Shown one piece after another: positions 62,213-64,000 of a stretch of DNA of 64,000 nucleotides (the first letter of the stretch is position 1; each line of letters starts with the position of its first letter). A model generated the notes under the pieces. The model saw only the letters and a list, made by a program, of their open reading frames with translations. It ran no database searches and was not told the DNA's origin. A program made the position numbers and the translations under genes. The DNA is from JAGWRI01 sp035700805. Its GTDB lineage: Bacteria > Gemmatimonadota > Gemmatimonadetes > Gemmatimonadales > Gemmatimonadaceae. Location of the stretch: positions 1 to 64,000 of the forward strand of contig DASSOG010000032.1 of the NCBI GenBank assembly GCA_035700805.1, in the 5' to 3' direction.

Positions 62213-64000
62213 TCAGTTCCCGCCGCCACCACCAAACCCACCCCCTCGCCCACCGCGTCCGGAGGGACGCGGCGTGGGCGCGGGTGTTCCCGTGGGCGCC
62301 GTCCAGAAGTTCGGTGTGCCGTGCGCGCCTTGCGACTCACCGCCGCCCAGCAGCGCGGCGTTGAACACCACGCGGAAGGTGCCCTCGGGCTGGCCGCGCC
62401 ACTGGGGCCGGAAGCCGATGAGCAGCACCGTCCCGTCGCCGTGCTGCACATCCAGCGCGGCCGCATAACCATTCATGTATTGCGGACCCAGCAGGTAGCC
62501 CGACATGAGCGGTGAGCCACTTTCCTGGTACTTCATCAGCGCCGAACCCTTGAAGCCATCGAGCGTGGTGAACACCGGGCTCCCGTCCACGAAGATGTTG
62601 GACGCGTCCGGCATGCCCGACATGACCGGGTGCGCGGGGTCCGCGGTGACGCGCATGATGGAGCCGTCCGCGAAGAAGTCCTGGCGCTGGAGGCCGGCCA
62701 CCACGTCCTTCACGGGCAGGTGCAGCTCATCGATGGCAAAGGCCGTGCTCCCGTTGAGGCACACCAGCGTCCCGCCGCCCTTCACGAACGCGTCGAGAGC
62801 GCGCGCGCCGCGATCGCCCAGCCCGCCCGCGTACTGCGGCGGCGTGGTGCCCTCGGCAAATCCATCCATGATGGAACGCGTACGACCGTCGGCCACGAGG
62901 ATCACGTCAAAGCGCGCCCCGAGGCTGCCGGCCTGTACGTCGGCGTTCGTGAGCACCGTATACTTGAAGTCGTACTGGTCCAGCAGCCACTCGGTCCACC
63001 CTTCATCCATGTTGGCGGTCCAGGGCTTGTAGATGGCGATGCGCGGCTTCACCGCGCGGGCGCCGGCGGTGCCGCTGGCGCGCGCGGCCCGCACGTGCAG
63101 TTCGTCGGCCAGGGCGTCGGCCGCCGACGCGCCGAGCCCCGAGACCAGGTATTCGCCGCTGGCGCCGTTGCTGCCGCCCCGGAAGGACAGTGACGCACCC
63201 TGCGCCAGCGCCCGGTTGATGAAGCGGAACACATTGGTCTGCGCGGGATCCAGCGCGATGACCGGCCCGGCGCCCGTGATGCGACCCGGGGGCGCGACGA
63301 TGCCCGCCGCCTCGGCGTTCGTGGTGAGTGGCGCGGTCGAGGCGTTGTGCCAGTCCGTCGGCGTGCCCTGCACGGGCGCCAGGGCGGCGGTGAAGTCCTG
63401 GGCCAGCGGCTCCGCGGCTTCCACCACGTGCACGTTCATCTGGTAGGGCAGCGTCCAGCCGGCCGCGTCGTACGGCTGTTCCGGCGGCCCGCCCGGGTAC
63501 TGGCGCAGGTCCGGGTAGTCCTGGGGCTCCATCAGTTCCTTCACATAGCGCGCGAATTCCTGGTCCATGGGAATGACCCAGGTGCCCGCGGGGTAGGTGA
63601 CGTCATTGTAGGTGGCCGGGCGGGACAGCGCTTCCACCCGGACCCCCTGGAACGCCAGCCGACGCAGCAGGTGCACCGCGGCCACCGGATCGTGCTGCGC
63701 CTGCGGGATGATGTAGGCGTACGGCGCATTCTGCGTGAAGAAGGCAATGGTGTTCGTGGCGGCCTGGTACTTGTTGAACTGCAGCTCCTCGCGGTACTTG
63801 GCGGCGTAATCGAGCACCGCCATGGACGCCGTCTCCATGTAGTCCACGGCGTCGCGCAGGCGCCACCAGCCGCCCTTCCACGGACTGGGATACAGCGACT
63901 GGGGCCGCAGGTCGCGATACTCGGGCGGGAAATCCTGGATCGTATAGAAGTGCGGCGTGGCATAGCGATACAGCGCCGTCTCGGTCCAGAAGGCGTCGAT
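62213..64000 (-). CDS. M14 family zinc carboxypeptidase-like protein, N-terminus beyond the window
   Basis: The frame is open to the last base, so the start and the His-x-x-Glu zinc site lie outside. The visible 595 residues begin IDAFWTETALYRYATPHFYT, where FWTET could hold the catalytic Glu, and continue YPSPWKGGWWRLRDAVDYM, phrases typical of the large M14-like exported peptidases of Gemmatimonadota and Acidobacteriota. The remainder is a glutamine-amidotransferase-like or Rossmann-type C-terminal domain (RIAIYKPWTANMDEGWTEWL, FDVILVADG, GGTLVCLNGS). It ends with a Gly/Arg-rich tail. Convergent with the permease, ten bases apart. Confidence 0.85.
   Translation of the reverse strand: MDAFWTETALYRYATPHFYTIQDFPPEYRDLRPQSLYPSPWKGGWWRLRDAVDYMETASMAVLDYAAKYREELQFNKYQAATNTIAFFTQNAPYAYIIPQAQHDPVAAVHLLRRLAFQGVRVEALSRPATYNDVTYPAGTWVIPMDQEFARYVKELMEPQDYPDLRQYPGGPPEQPYDAAGWTLPYQMNVHVVEAAEPLAQDFTAALAPVQGTPTDWHNASTAPLTTNAEAAGIVAPPGRITGAGPVIALDPAQTNVFRFINRALAQGASLSFRGGSNGASGEYLVSGLGASAADALADELHVRAARASGTAGARAVKPRIAIYKPWTANMDEGWTEWLLDQYDFKYTVLTNADVQAGSLGARFDVILVADGRTRSIMDGFAEGTTPPQYAGGLGDRGARALDAFVKGGGTLVCLNGSTAFAIDELHLPVKDVVAGLQRQDFFADGSIMRVTADPAHPVMSGMPDASNIFVDGSPVFTTLDGFKGSALMKYQESGSPLMSGYLLGPQYMNGYAAALDVQHGDGTVLLIGFRPQWRGQPEGTFRVVFNAALLGGGESQGAHGTPNFWTAPTGTPAPTPRPSGRGGRGGGFGGGGGN

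Overview
The window is a chromosomal segment of a high-GC, Gram-negative-type bacterium. Its gene content fits the phylum Gemmatimonadota best. That is inferred from the mix of families: a SusC/SusD pair, large secreted S9, S10 and M14 peptidases, an Asp-box (VPS10-like) surface protein, an orphan FtsX/MacB-type permease and a very large lipoprotein of beta-helical repeats. No rRNA, prophage, insertion sequence or CRISPR array was seen. Coding density is high and no gap between genes exceeds about 300 bases. The largest gaps (59479-59745, 11178-11432, about 34399-34636, 16080-16323) hold nothing I can identify except a hairpin at 16250-16286.

Layout. 1-9270: the end of an alpha/beta hydrolase converging on a 2594-residue lipoprotein with Ig-like domains and about 827-residue tandem repeats. 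9439-16079: S10 carboxypeptidase, tRNA-Pro, a small membrane protein, a copper-binding lipoprotein, a CLC channel/antiporter with CBS domains, a cupin and an aminotransferase. 16324-22838: a leftward run of lipoprotein, gamma-glutamyltransferase, SusC and SusD, which looks like an uptake locus for gamma-glutamyl or peptide substrates. 22947-32338: rightward cardiolipin synthase, xylulokinase, Asp-box protein and S9 peptidase. 32437-37405: OPT transporter, a small lipoprotein, zinc alcohol dehydrogenase and threonine ammonia-lyase. 37585-41487: MFS transporter, flavoprotein reductase, then arsR-arsM under a consensus promoter that appears to make a leaderless arsR message. 41553-42411: eight tRNA genes downstream of efp. 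43193-47269: tesA back to back with ybbA-ybbP, their start codons sharing the bases CATG.

47318-56199 is a leftward block of six signalling genes. A PilB/GspE-type ATPase ending in a degenerate receiver domain is followed closely by an Hpt protein and a stand-alone receiver. Behind them lie a CHASE3-type hybrid kinase, a Ser/Thr kinase and a PAS hybrid kinase. This is the most unusual part of the window: it suggests a phosphorelay tied to a type IV pilus or type II secretion motor. 56302-64000: an exported protein of unknown function, a MarR regulator, a probable methanethiol S-methyltransferase (mddA), an orphan FtsX/MacB-type permease and an M14 carboxypeptidase cut by the window edge.

Taken together the region describes a peptide-scavenging, envelope-rich heterotroph with arsenic methylation and dense two-component and Ser/Thr kinase signalling.
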